Shown here: in pieces, positions 1 to 8,848 of the stretch | How the letters are laid out: every line of letters starts with the position of its first letter | Numbering within the stretch: the first letter of the stretch is position 1 | Assembly (NCBI GenBank): GCA_900618795.1 | Contig: UYJD01000011.1 | Coordinates: forward strand, 396,127 to 418,678 | Origin: Cyanodermella asteris | Lineage: Eukaryota > Ascomycota > Lecanoromycetes > Ostropales > Stictidaceae | Length of the DNA: 22,552 nucleotides | Direction: 5' to 3' | The notes under the pieces: model-generated | What the model saw: the letters and a program-made list of their open reading frames with translations, nothing else | Databases searched by the model: none | Told to the model about the DNA's origin: nothing | Translations under genes and position numbers: made by a program

Positions 1-2
1 AC

Positions 3-1838
3 CCCGTGCCCGCGTTACAATTAGACCGCACGCCAAAGTATCAATTGGTTGCCGAGGAGCATGACACCGCGGTAGTGGACGATGATGGGCAGGTTCTGGC
101 CTTGGACTCGGACGTGGTCGAGTTCGACGAGGATGGCGAGACGGTGGCCGAGGAAGAGACGGTCATGTTCAACAAGGACGCCATGCGCGAACAACAGACT
201 GCAATGCAAGACAGGACGAGAGGGTGGGTGGAGAAGCAGGCCAATTTCTTCGACGACGACATGCTCATATTCGGTGCGCGCCCTCCGCATGTCTTGCGCA
301 CATTATTGACCGGTCTCCCAAGTCCGTCATCGACATTCTGGAATGTTGCCGTCTTGTTGACGCACGTATTGCCAGCGTTGATGGTTGCCGATCTCGTGTA
401 TCGAGCTCCGACCTTTTACCAAAGCCAGGATCTTTCGTTTGCGAAGCTGGGTTATGTGTCTCACACGGCTGCCAATATCCTGATACGTGAGCCGGATCCA
501 GGGCAATTGCCGGTGGTGGTGTCCTTGAAACAGCTGGAGCCTCTGGACACGATCAACACGGGAAATGGAGTCGACTGGCCGTGGAAAGATATCGCGAAAC
601 TGTACATGTTGAGCAGCGAGACAGACTTTACGCAACCTGTTACGATCAAATCATTGAAGCCGTCATGGCGATATGCATATATCACGTCCACCGGCCACAA
701 TGGAACCTTTGTAACGGCACCCAAGCCGGGACAATTCCAGCCGGACGGCCGGGGCAAGTTCACCTTCCTGAGTACGTCCTGTGTTAAGCCTCGGTTTCCT
801 TACCACGCATTTACGCATCCTCTGGGCGTACCGGGATTCAAATATATGGCAAGCACGCTGGAAATGCTCAAGCCGGCGTTTATGTTGTTTCTTGGCGATT
901 GGATATACATTGATGTGCCCCGGCGGATGGGAGTCGATCAGGAGACGTATAGGAGGGAGTATCGACAAGTATATGCGTCACCCGACTGGCCAGCGGTGGC
1001 GAACATACCTTGGTTGCATGTCATTGATGACCACGAGATTGAGAACGACTGGGACAAGAACATTACCGATCCGTTTCCAGCCGCTGTTAATGCTTATGAT
1101 CTCTATCAAGGAGTCGTCAATCCTCCTGCACCCGCAGAGCTGCAGGGAGCGACGTGGAGGGTCTTCACTCAAGGACCGGCCTCGTTCTTCCTAATGGACA
1201 CGCGACGGTATCGAAAGCATGATTTCATGGCCGACGGTCCTGGTAAGACGATGCTGGGCGACCTGCAACTGCATGCGTTGTTGAAATGGCTAGAACAGCC
1301 AGAAGCGGATGGGGTGCATTGGAAGGTTGTCGTCAGTAGTGTGCCATTCACGGTGAACTGGCGAGTCAATGCACAAGATACATGGTCAGGTTTCCGACAC
1401 GAACGGAGAATGATTCTGGAGAAGATGTGGGACGTGGGAGCGAGCCCAAGTGGCGTTGGCGTGGTTGTTCTAAGCGGAGACAGGCATGAATTCGCGGCGA
1501 CAAGCTTCCCACCACCGATTGGTGGTCGATGGCCAGTCAGTGCGACGGTCCACGAATTCAGTTGCAGTCCGCTGAGTATGTTCTACCTCCCGTTCAGAAC
1601 CTACTGGGAAGAGAACGAGAATGCCGTGGCAGACGGCAGAGAAGAGGATGTGTGTATCAAATACGTTCCGGACGGGAATAGCAAGTTTGGGGCGATTGAG
1701 ATTGAGAGGGAGATTGGTGGGGATCAGAGTCGATTGCATTATAGACTGTTTGTTGATGGAAAGGAGAATTGGAGCTACAATGTGATGAGTCCGCCGAAAG
1801 GGCGTGGAAACCGAGGAAAGGATGCCGTTTGGGCATAG
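3..1838 (+). CDS. PhoD-like metallophosphatase, 5' end cut by window edge
   Basis: The frame is open from the window edge to a TAG at 1836-1838 (about 610 residues visible). The first possible start, at base 6, is GTG, so the true ATG probably lies upstream. Numbering from base 6, a hydrophobic segment lies at about residues 110-131, suggesting a membrane-anchored protein. The PhoD/alkaline-phosphatase-D metal-binding signatures follow in order: FLGDWIYID (295-303), IDDHEIENDWD (340-350) and LSGDRHEF (489-496). In this family these residues hold the metal ions that hydrolyse phosphomono- or phosphodiesters. An acidic stretch (residues 24-54) precedes the membrane segment. There is no intron in the visible part. 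The family is clear; the substrate and membrane topology are not. Confidence 0.93.
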   Translation, partial: PVPALQLDRTPKYQLVAEEHDTAVVDDDGQVLALDSDVVEFDEDGETVAEEETVMFNKDAMREQQTAMQDRTRGWVEKQANFFDDDMLIFGARPPHVLRTLLTGLPSPSSTFWNVAVLLTHVLPALMVADLVYRAPTFYQSQDLSFAKLGYVSHTAANILIREPDPGQLPVVVSLKQLEPLDTINTGNGVDWPWKDIAKLYMLSSETDFTQPVTIKSLKPSWRYAYITSTGHNGTFVTAPKPGQFQPDGRGKFTFLSTSCVKPRFPYHAFTHPLGVPGFKYMASTLEMLKPAFMLFLGDWIYIDVPRRMGVDQETYRREYRQVYASPDWPAVANIPWLHVIDDHEIENDWDKNITDPFPAAVNAYDLYQGVVNPPAPAELQGATWRVFTQGPASFFLMDTRRYRKHDFMADGPGKTMLGDLQLHALLKWLEQPEADGVHWKVVVSSVPFTVNWRVNAQDTWSGFRHERRMILEKMWDVGASPSGVGVVVLSGDRHEFAATSFPPPIGGRWPVSATVHEFSCSPLSMFYLPFRTYWEENENAVADGREEDVCIKYVPDGNSKFGAIEIEREIGGDQSRLHYRLFVDGKENWSYNVMSPPKGRGNRGKDAVWA

Positions 1839-3296
1839 ATTTGGATGAAACTGGGACGGATCAGCATTTACCAAGGCGTACGTAAACTTTGAGTTGGATC
1901 AGAGCATCGGATTGCGACGGCTATTTGGTAGCATGCCTACATGGAATCCTGACAGCGATGCTTGTCAATATAGAGGAGACGGACTCGACGAATGTTTCCT
2001 GACGGTGTTGAGCAAGAACTTAACAATTCACGATGGGAAACATTGAAGATGTGTGACGACAACGACATGCTTGGATGTGATGAGTTATTGGACAGGCACG
2101 TACAGCGCAGAGGTGAGTTGATTGGGCAAGGCATGTGCCATGAGAGGTGGAGACGCGGCGCGGCCTGTGGTGCCAACTGCTAACGCATGCGAAACGAAGC
2201 GAGACTGTGCGAGACAGTAGAAGGTGTGCGAGACGATGTGTGAGACGAGGATTGCTGCACGCCATGTCGCTCTGTCGGGTGTGACAATGTCTTCTGCAGA
2301 GGTCGCAGGATTGGATGAGTGAGAATTGAGTCGAGTCCTTCGTCTCTTCTGAAGATTGCCTTGACCGTCAGTGTGCTTGGTGGAGGATTGGGAGGATGCT
2401 ATATTTCTCGGGCGAGATCATGTGACTTTTAGTTCATGCGGGCAGCCGCACGCCAAGAGCGCCCGAAGCCTATCACGGCCGTGCGCCGCAAATTGCGCTT
2501 AACCAATGGAATCTCAGACAATCAGGTGGGGTTCGATGCTGCCCCGCGCACAGTCGCCTTTCTCACTCTCTTTCTCGCTGCCAGCAGAATCAACCTCGAC
2601 GCTTTTTCGCGTTTCGCCAGACTCGAGCCGAGCCATCCCTGTTGCATCCAGCTGAGATGACTTGCTGACAGCAGCTGCTAATAATCCTCACCATTATCAT
2701 CGCCTTGCGTTGAGCGCTGCCAGCGAATCGGCGCCTGCCTTGCCTGAGCCTGGCTGCCTGTCACGCCTCGTCAGTCACAATCGTTCGCCCACATCATCAT
2801 TATCATCACCAGCAGCATCAATTCCGCCTTCTCGACTTAGCTATTCACGCTGCTGATCGGTGATTTTCACCAGGAGCCGGCTCGGCTTCTGCTGTAACGC
2901 TTCCCCGGCCTTTGTCTCAATCTGCAGCCGCGCCACCCAAGACCCGCCAGCCATCCGGCGAGCTGTCGTATCGGCCTGTGGTCGTGTCACATTATTGTCC
3001 CTAATAAGTTATTGTACTGTTGTTCTTCGTGGAGGTCCGTGTGTGAGCTGCCGCCCTTTGGACGTCTCGGTGACCTAGCCTGCCAATCGCCTGGTCGCCT
3101 GCCGAGTCCTGCATCGCGAACGGCGCCAGGCTCGAGCCTGACAGGTCATCACTGACTTTGGCGCACAGCGCAGCGTTGCTAATCGAGGCGTCTGCTGTCG
3201 GCCAACCGCAGCCCTGTGCTCGCGTGTTCGTGACGCAGCCAAGGTGACGAACAAGCTGAGAAGAACCTTGAAGTTGCTCTGTGCTGTCCAGGTCGC
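1839..3296. other. Spacer with possible long leader of the Ser-rich gene
   Basis: No gene is supported in these 1.46 kb. Near 1990-2260 both strands carry short meaningless frames and a degenerate GCGAGAC repeat. From about 2400 the sequence looks like a promoter: TATATTT near 2401, a CCAAT box at 2503-2507, then a pyrimidine-rich stretch (about 2560-2580) typical of fungal transcription starts. From there to the ATG at 3297 is about 700 bases of C/T-rich sequence with several small upstream frames, one beginning at an ATG at 2436. This would fit a long 5' leader, but no transcript start can be read from sequence alone. Confidence 0.35.
2199..2246. repeat. Degenerate GCGAGAC micro-repeat
   Basis: GCGAGAC occurs at 2199, 2209 and 2228, and the variant GTGAGAC at 2240. 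Copies are separated by short, unequal spacers, in the 3' flank of the phosphatase gene. It looks like a local slippage product; no function is evident. Confidence 0.5.
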
Positions 3297-4436
3297 ATGG
3301 CGGATGCAGCTTCTGCAGACTGCGCTGGCAACGATCCGCTTCCGGTACAGCGCACAACCCTGACGTCTCGCAATAAAGTCACTGCCACCGCCAGACCCTC
3401 CCAACCATCGCTGGCTTCCAGTTCTTCGTCGCGACGTTCCAACAGGTGTGATCAGGACAATAACGACGACGACAGTGTCAGCGTCGTCAGTAGCACAGGT
3501 ACCGCCGGACGTCGGCGCGCGACCTCCGGATCCGGTTCGAGGATACCTGGTAAAGCCTCCCCGGTCCAGGCCGCTTCCAAGGTTAAGGACAAACAGCCCG
3601 CAACAGGAGCCGATCAGCAGCTGAGAAAAAGCGCCAGTGCTTCGACCACTGCTTCTGCGAGGTCCAACACCAGCACTGAGGTCAGAGCTGCCGTCTCCAA
3701 TCGGGCCAGTCGTTCCGCACTCAAATCCAAGCCTTTGTCGCCGACATCCTCACCAGCTACTTCATTCTCGAGTTGGCACGAGCAGGACAACGCTAACGAC
3801 TTCGAACCGTCGTATTCGTCGGGTATTATTCAAGTCAATCCCGCTCCACCCCCATCGCCACCACCGCCAGTGCAGCAGCGCGGTCGTCAACAGATGGCGT
3901 CGTCACTTCTTCCATCTTTCTTTGGTCGTCGGCGGCCGACCTCGTCTGCATCGTCGGTGCATTCATCCAACTTTGCTGCCGCCAATCCTGCGCCACCAGG
4001 TCCGGCTGCTTTCGACTTTAGCTCAATCCTGAGCAGTCTTGACAGTGATACTGCCGCGCAGGCCGATCTTGATGCGATTGCAGAGATATGTGGGAGGAGC
4101 CGGCTGAGCCTGGCCAATGCCCATGCTAATCACCGTGGACCTGTCGGCGAGCTTGTCGGCAATGAAAACAGCGCTGGCATGCTGGAGACTGTCCGTGAGG
4201 GCACCCAAGATGAGAGGCGGCGTTCCGGGAGTCGTGTTGGTAGCTCTGCTGGAGAGGATCGGTGGCGCAATGATTTGCAGGGTGATGACAGGGAAAGGCA
4301 GTCGCCCAGGGGTGCTCTGAGTGGTGTCGTTGCTTATGGCACGACTCGATCCGAGGAGGAAGGTCGGGCAAGGAGACACCTTATGAGGGTGCGCGATGTT
4401 TCCAATGAGCGCGAGAGACGACAGCGACGGGGGTGA
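3297..4436 (+). CDS. Ser-rich low-complexity protein of unknown function
   Basis: The ATG at 3297 opens a 379-residue frame. I do not recognise the protein. The first half is Ser/Thr/Arg/Ala-rich and probably disordered, with an acidic DNNDDDSVS patch. A proline run (PAPPPSPPPPVQ) lies near residue 190, followed by an FFGRRRP basic motif. The only region that looks folded is at about residues 235-285, containing FDFSSILSSLD and DLDAIAEICGRSRLSLA. The tail is charged and Arg-rich (ERERRQRR) and stops just after a run of five Gs (4429-4433). The next frame over then stays open to 4594 with similar Ser-rich composition (PSSSTSTSESTSM), so the true C-terminus may be about 53 residues longer and the present stop may reflect a one-base slip. 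That it is a real gene is likely from the length and strongly biased composition. Its role is unknown; a scaffold or signalling protein is only a guess. Confidence 0.6.
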   Translation: MADAASADCAGNDPLPVQRTTLTSRNKVTATARPSQPSLASSSSSRRSNRCDQDNNDDDSVSVVSSTGTAGRRRATSGSGSRIPGKASPVQAASKVKDKQPATGADQQLRKSASASTTASARSNTSTEVRAAVSNRASRSALKSKPLSPTSSPATSFSSWHEQDNANDFEPSYSSGIIQVNPAPPPSPPPPVQQRGRQQMASSLLPSFFGRRRPTSSASSVHSSNFAAANPAPPGPAAFDFSSILSSLDSDTAAQADLDAIAEICGRSRLSLANAHANHRGPVGELVGNENSAGMLETVREGTQDERRRSGSRVGSSAGEDRWRNDLQGDDRERQSPRGALSGVVAYGTTRSEEEGRARRHLMRVRDVSNERERRQRRG

Positions 4437-4594
4437 AAGCCACAGGGGATCAGTTGGTGCACAGAAATGATGGCGCAGAAATGATGCCGTCGTCAAGTAC
4501 ATCGACCAGTGAGTCAACAAGCATGGTGTCCGGGAAGGGTTCCCATACAGATGAACGCCAGCGCAGTCCTTGGACAACACCGCACACGACATGA
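4434..4594 (+). other. Frame-shifted coding-like tail of the Ser-rich gene
   Basis: Read one base out of the upstream frame, this stretch is open to TGA at 4592-4594. It encodes Ser/Thr-rich sequence ending near RSPWTTPHTT, matching the composition of the preceding protein. No intron would join the frames well: the only nearby acceptor (AG at 4445) lacks an upstream donor in the right phase with a good consensus. An indel in the 4429-4433 G run is the simpler explanation. Chance openness cannot be excluded. Confidence 0.4.
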
Positions 4595-6007
4595 ATATCG
4601 CAAATTGACGCAGAACAGCAACAGCGTGCCGGACACGTCTGCAATAAGCTCGACGCAACAATTCATGAGTAATGACGGCAATGTACGATCAAAGTTCGAG
4701 ACGAAGTAAACACAAGAATGACAAGGTATCGTCAATCTTCACAGCCGACCAAGCAGACGCAAATTGTTTTGAGACGCCAGCGCACTATATGAGGCAATTG
4801 ACGAAACAAATGACAGTAATAGAATCAAACAGACTGTGCGAGCAGCAAAGTATCTATGTAACGAAATACACGATGATATTGAATGATAGATAGGACTTCA
4901 GTATAACGCGCAAAGATTCATTCAGCACGTAGAGGTGCATTGACAGTTCCTAGTCTGGGGAACACAAGTGTATTTATGGCCATGATCCATGCTCACAGTC
5001 GACGGCTGTGGGGACCTGGCTGTCATGCGGAACTCGATCAGATGACGCTCAATTGCTGCCCAACAGCCACGAATCTGCCTTGACCAGCGGAATTCTCGAA
5101 AGCTGTGGACCACTCGTTGTTGGCATCGATGCGTCTATGGCAGTGCATTGAATGGTTGATACCGTTATCTGAATTTTTCTTCCGGTAGGTGCGATTGATG
5201 GTAATGTAACTTTACGATTTAATGCCTGCCTTCTCGTTCTGTGGTGGCGTAAGCGGAGGTGTTCGAAGCACCCACAACTTCAATGGCTCTGCGATCAACT
5301 TTTGCATGATTTTGAAGCAGAGAAAGTGAGATCTTCTGGTCAATAATGAATCAAGTCAACACTCGAATGGCAAGGGCTATTTCACACGAAGGGTTGAGAT
5401 GCTGTAGAAATTATTTCATCGCCTTGGGAATGCCTGAAGGTTGACGTTGCTCCCTGGACTCTGCTCGATTGCCTTGACCCTCCCACTATGTTGTCCCACC
5501 GGTTTCTAGTTCGTCAGTTCGTCAAGGCCCAAAAATCGGATGATTCTGTTTCGTTGGTCGGGAAAGTTTCTTTTGCGCCCAGGCGAGCACTCCAAGAAGT
5601 GACTCAGGGGTGGAGCTGCCTTACGTCTCTGCAAAACTCGAGGCTCGCTCAGCCACAGCATGCTATTGTCGTTGCCAATCAGCTGAACTTCCTTCAGCCA
5701 GATCCAAAATGAAGTGTAGAGTGGACTGTGTGAACAGGTCACGTGTTGGGGTCTTTGGGCCGAGGCGGGAAAGAGATTTGAGATGGAACATCAAGCTCAA
5801 TTGGTTGGTCTGGACTCTGGAACTCTGGGGTCCCGTCCCAGAGACACCTTCAAGCTTGCGCGTTTCGAAGATGCCTCACTTGACCTTCCTCCTGTGCATC
5901 CAGACTGTCTGTGGTCATCAACTATCTTCACTTTGAGAGCAGCGCATGTCCTGACCTCTCGTCTCCGATACTCGACTCCCGCTCTTTTGTTACCACTGCT
6001 TTCCAAC
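4595..6007. other. Spacer before the secreted-protein gene
   Basis: This is 1.4 kb without a supported gene. The left part (4600-4900) is A-rich and reads like a 3' UTR. The frames in 5488-5936 are short and share no motif. The 225 bases directly upstream of the ATG at 6008 happen to be open in the same frame, but they encode no signal peptide, whereas the ATG at 6008 does, so that stretch is taken as 5' leader. A CACGTG E-box-like word (part of GTCACGTG) lies at about 5739-5744. Confidence 0.4.
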
Positions 6008-6520
6008 ATGTATATTCTCTCATTCGTCCTTTTGCTCTTTGCGAACCTCGCGGCCAGCTCCCCCAGCGCGCCCTTTCCCATCGCGCAGAGCACCTTCGGC
6101 CCCATCCAAGCCTCCCTCATCAACAACGACATACAATCCTACCTCGCAACAGTCACCGCCGACTCAGCATTCAAGGCCGCCAGCGCCGCCTTCGCGACAG
6201 TGACCGACGCCGGCCTGATCCACGAGTACCGCGGAGATCCCAACCAGCTTGCGATCGAATACTACACCGCCACCGCGACGCCGACATGGTTCTCGGAATT
6301 GCCGGATGGGTTGAAGAGCTATGTGCAGAAGGCGGGCAGTGCGCAGGCTGCGATTGAGAGTAGTGATGCTGCCAGGAGTGTGAATGAGGCGCCGGCGACG
6401 ACGGGAGCTGCGCCGGCGGCGACTACGAGTGCGAAGAGTGATGCGGATGGAAGGAGGCGGGATACTGTTGGAATGGGTGTTGGGCTTGCTGCGGGGGTAA
6501 TTGGTGTGGTCATGCTGTGA
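6008..6520 (+). CDS. Small secreted protein, probably GPI-anchored
   Basis: The 170-residue protein starts at the ATG at 6008, chosen because it places a classical signal peptide at the N-terminus (MYILSFVLLLFANLAASS, cleavage near residues 16-19). The mature part is Ala/Ser/Thr-rich, with the segment TATPTWFSELPDGLKSYV (residues 88-105). This PTWFSxLPxxxKSYV pattern is familiar from small fungal secreted and GPI proteins. The C-terminus has a Ser/Ala/Asp spacer (about 140-148), a basic RRR and a final hydrophobic stretch (154-170) ending VVML, the layout of a GPI-attachment signal; the anchor site would be near residues 144-147. It probably sits at the plasma membrane or cell wall. It has no cysteine, unlike many effectors. 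Function is unknown. The secretory signal is strong; the GPI call is inference. Confidence 0.75.
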   Translation: MYILSFVLLLFANLAASSPSAPFPIAQSTFGPIQASLINNDIQSYLATVTADSAFKAASAAFATVTDAGLIHEYRGDPNQLAIEYYTATATPTWFSELPDGLKSYVQKAGSAQAAIESSDAARSVNEAPATTGAAPAATTSAKSDADGRRRDTVGMGVGLAAGVIGVVML

Positions 6521-6950
6521 GCGATATGAGGAGGACGAGGAGCGGACACGTGGTAGTCAATATACATATCTTGTCGCGAAGCACTTTTGTCACAATTTGA
6601 CGCTGAGAACGATTGATAATCAGAATCTTCACTGCAGTAGGCACGACAAGGCCCATGTGCCTATTTGTTCGTAGTTGCATGGCTGTTTGCGCGTATATGG
6701 AAGAAGAGACAGGGGGATGCTCGAGGCCGTATCGGGCGTCATCCACTACCGCGGGACGACTGGATCTCAACCTTTCAAGTCCATTCTCCGCTCCGTTCAT
6801 TTGCAGCCTTCACCCCAACGTCTCCTGAACTTTTTACCTACTTGACAACCTTTCCTCGCCGTACTAGTGCACCCATTGCCGCTGGCAATCCTCCCAAAGT
6901 TGATCTAATAAGCAACACCAGCCAACTACGCCCCACCACCATCGTCAACA
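6521..6950. other. Spacer and promoter region of ubc7
   Basis: This 430-base gap lies between two plus-strand genes. The half nearest ubc7 becomes pyrimidine-rich (about 6770-6950), with the ATG in a good context (CAACAATG). No gene or structured element is seen. Confidence 0.4.
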
Positions 6951-7514
6951 ATGTCAGTAGCTCTCGCCTCACGGCGGCTCCTCTCCGAGTTCAAGGCACT
7001 ATCCACCGATGCTCCCCAAGGAATAGTAGCCGGCCCAGTCTCAGAAGAAGATATGTTCCTCTGGGAAGCCCTCATCGAAGGCCCCGAGGGCACGCCCTTC
7101 GAAGGCGGCGTATTCGTCGCCGAGCTCAAATTCCCAAAAGTCTGTCCTCTCCCTCTACCTTCCTCTCCCTGCCCCCTCATGATGCTAACAATCTTACAGG
7201 ACTACCCTCTTCTCCCTCCCACCATGACATTCACACCGCCCATATTCCACCCTAACATCTATCCCTCCGGCGTCGTCTGCATCAGCATCCTCCATCCTCC
7301 CGGCGATGACCCCAACCACTACGAGCACGCTAGCGAGCGATGGAGCCCGATCCAGAGTGTGGAGAAGATTCTCATTAGTGTCATGAGCATGCTTGCGGAG
7401 CCGAATGATGAGAGTCCAGCGAATGTGGAGGCTGCGAAGATGTGGAGGGAGAAGAGGGCGGATTATGATGCGAGGATCAAGAGAGAGGTTCGGGAACAGC
7501 TTGGTTTGGCGTGA
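6951..7514 (+). CDS. ubc7: Ubiquitin-conjugating enzyme E2, Ubc7/UBE2G2 family
   Basis: The gene has two exons, 6951-7139 and 7200-7514, coding for 167 residues; yeast Ubc7 and human UBE2G2 have 165. The product takes ubiquitin from E1 and passes it on with ER-membrane RING ligases in ER-associated degradation. The UBC fold is plain: FEGGVF near residue 50, FHPNIY (79-84), the catalytic Cys90 in GVVCISIL, and the acidic [19 protein letters not shown] loop that is the family mark of Ubc7/UBE2G-type enzymes, followed by [16 protein letters not shown]. The intron (7140-7199) has donor GTCTGT, branch point TGCTAAC (7183-7189) and acceptor CTTACAG. It splits FPK from DYP in phase 0. It is exactly 60 bases with no stop, so an unspliced message would still be translated, with 20 extra residues. 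The exon junction restores the family sequence, so the spliced form is surely the functional one. Confidence 0.97.
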   Translation: MSVALASRRLLSEFKALSTDAPQGIVAGPVSEEDMFLWEALIEGPEGTPFEGGVFVAELKFPKVCPLPLPSSPCPLMMLTILQDYPLLPPTMTFTPPIFHPNIYPSGVVCISILHPPGDDPNHYEHASERWSPIQSVEKILISVMSMLAEPNDESPANVEAAKMWREKRADYDARIKREVREQLGLA

Positions 7515-7957
7515 GATCGATTGCAGCATAGCCCTGTGACAAGACTGGGAAATTCTCGACAACTCTAAACAACACCGAAATCAAATATGGTAAGAGCTTG
7601 GATCGCCCTGAAACGGCACGAGTCAACGCTGGACTCAGATACGGATGGAAGCCATCTGGAAGGTCCGGAGGGTCTTCTTCACCTATACAAAGCAAGGTGA
7701 TCGCCAGCACGACTCCCAGCTGCTACGAGATGTTGAGAAAAGGCAGGAGGGTGGGCTGTCGCCCCTTGTCGGAGACCGTGCTGGAACTGGATCAAGGACT
7801 CATCGATCACCGGTGATCTACGGTGCTGTGGGGATCAATTTTCCCATGGTATGTCAATATGTCATGGATTGCTATTGAATGCCTGATTATCGAAGCCTTT
7901 GGCGAGGGCTTGCTGTACGCCACTCCACCTGAGGTGTAGTCCTGAAGGCTTCCTCTT
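7515..7957. other. Converging 3' flanks of ubc7 and the SDR gene
   Basis: This holds the 3' flanks of ubc7 (plus) and the SDR gene (minus). Short open frames on both strands (for example 7598-7878) have no family features and are not called. Confidence 0.4.
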
Positions 7958-7960
7958 TCA

Positions 7961-8077
7961 GTTGTCTCCAGATGGCATTACCATCGCCTTGCTCATAGTA
8001 TCACCATAGGCAAGCTTGTGTATGAGCAGGTTATCTCTCAATATCTCATCTTTCAAGGCTTCAACCTTTTCCATGTC
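7961..8077 (-). other. Conserved SDR C-terminal sequence beyond an in-frame TAG
   Basis: Directly after the TAG at 8078-8080 the same frame stays open for 39 codons to TGA at 7958-7960. It begins DMEKVEALKDEILRDNLL, which fits the normal C-terminal tail of this SDR subfamily (WDMxELxxxKDEIxxxDLL...). The decayed SDR copy at 11098-11738 has GRWVSANWNMDEF at the equivalent place, so the TAG sits exactly at the family Trp (TGG to TAG). The tail does not end in a peroxisomal signal, and TAG-G is not the UGA-CUA context known for fungal readthrough. Confidence 0.7.
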
Positions 8078-8848
8078 CTACGCTCCGTACACAAATCTTC
8101 CCTTCAAGTATTCGGCTCTCGGGGTGGACAGGTACAAAGCCATGCCAGCCGCCAAATCCACCGTATCGCACAGGCGATCTGCATATTGTGGCGGGCATCG
8201 CGCACCCATGTTTGTTGCCAAGATGCCTCCTGGATGGAACGCGTACGCCTTGACCCCAGACTTTTCGTACTCGAGTTGCAGAATCTCCGTGAATCGATTG
8301 ATCGCCAGTTTTGTTGATGAGTAGCTGCTCATGTTGTAGTCTGGATTATCACAAACACTGCTTGAAACGGCGATGATGATACCCGGGGCACCTTTCAGCG
8401 CTCTCAAGTACGCCCTTGTGCAGAGATATACGCCTTTGACGTTCACCTCCCAATCTCCCCACCATACCTCCGGATCGCTGTCGGCAATGTGCACCGCGCT
8501 GAGGCATATTCCCGCGTTGTTGATGAGAATGTCTGGCACGAATGGGCTGGCTTGGAAGAATGACTCGACGGAAGAGGGTTGAGTTACGTCGACCGTTAGT
8601 GGGTGGACGGCGCAGTGCGGATGTTGTGCTTCGACTTCGGCCTTTGTCTCCTCGAGCGTAGATAAGGTGCGGCCTCCAACTACGATCCCGCTGGCGCCGG
8701 CTGCGGCGAATTGTTTTGCAATTGCTCGACCGATGCCTGAGCCTGCCCCGGTGATGAGGACGGTTTTACCAACGGCGCTGTCTTTGAGGCTGTGAGAGGC
8801 AGAGATGAAGGGGTAGATGTCATGAAGTGAGCGTTCGATTTTAGACAT
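8078..8848 (-). CDS. Short-chain dehydrogenase/reductase with early in-frame stop
   Basis: This encodes 256 residues from the ATG at 8848-8846. It is a classical SDR, an NAD(P)(H)-dependent oxidoreductase. The cofactor motif TGAGSGIG is at residues 33-40, NNAG at 110-113, the active-site Ser within VSSS (161-164), and YSSTK with Tyr176 and Lys180, followed by HPGG (205-208). EVWW (127-130) is common in a fungal SDR subfamily. The start was chosen because the 55 upstream in-frame codons are basic and poorly conserved-looking, although they could encode an organelle presequence. The oddity is the end: the protein stops after GRFVYGA, where family members continue with a Trp and about 35 more residues, and those residues are still encoded in frame after the TAG. 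The Rossmann core and catalytic tetrad are intact, so a shortened enzyme might still fold, but loss of the C-terminal part may affect substrate binding or oligomer contacts. Substrate is unknown. Confidence 0.92.
   Translation of the reverse strand: MSKIERSLHDIYPFISASHSLKDSAVGKTVLITGAGSGIGRAIAKQFAAAGASGIVVGGRTLSTLEETKAEVEAQHPHCAVHPLTVDVTQPSSVESFFQASPFVPDILINNAGICLSAVHIADSDPEVWWGDWEVNVKGVYLCTRAYLRALKGAPGIIIAVSSSVCDNPDYNMSSYSSTKLAINRFTEILQLEYEKSGVKAYAFHPGGILATNMGARCPPQYADRLCDTVDLAAGMALYLSTPRAEYLKGRFVYGA

Noticed and set aside
4389-4445. 57-base intron to explain the Ser-rich gene's frame change
   Set aside because: Donor GTGCGC and acceptor CACAG exist, but the splice puts the next exon in a frame that stops after 12 codons, not in the Ser-rich frame.
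7958-8080. Programmed readthrough of the SDR stop to expose a peroxisomal signal
   Set aside because: The fungal readthrough context is UGA-CUA, here it is UAG-G, and the extension does not end in an SKL-like tripeptide.
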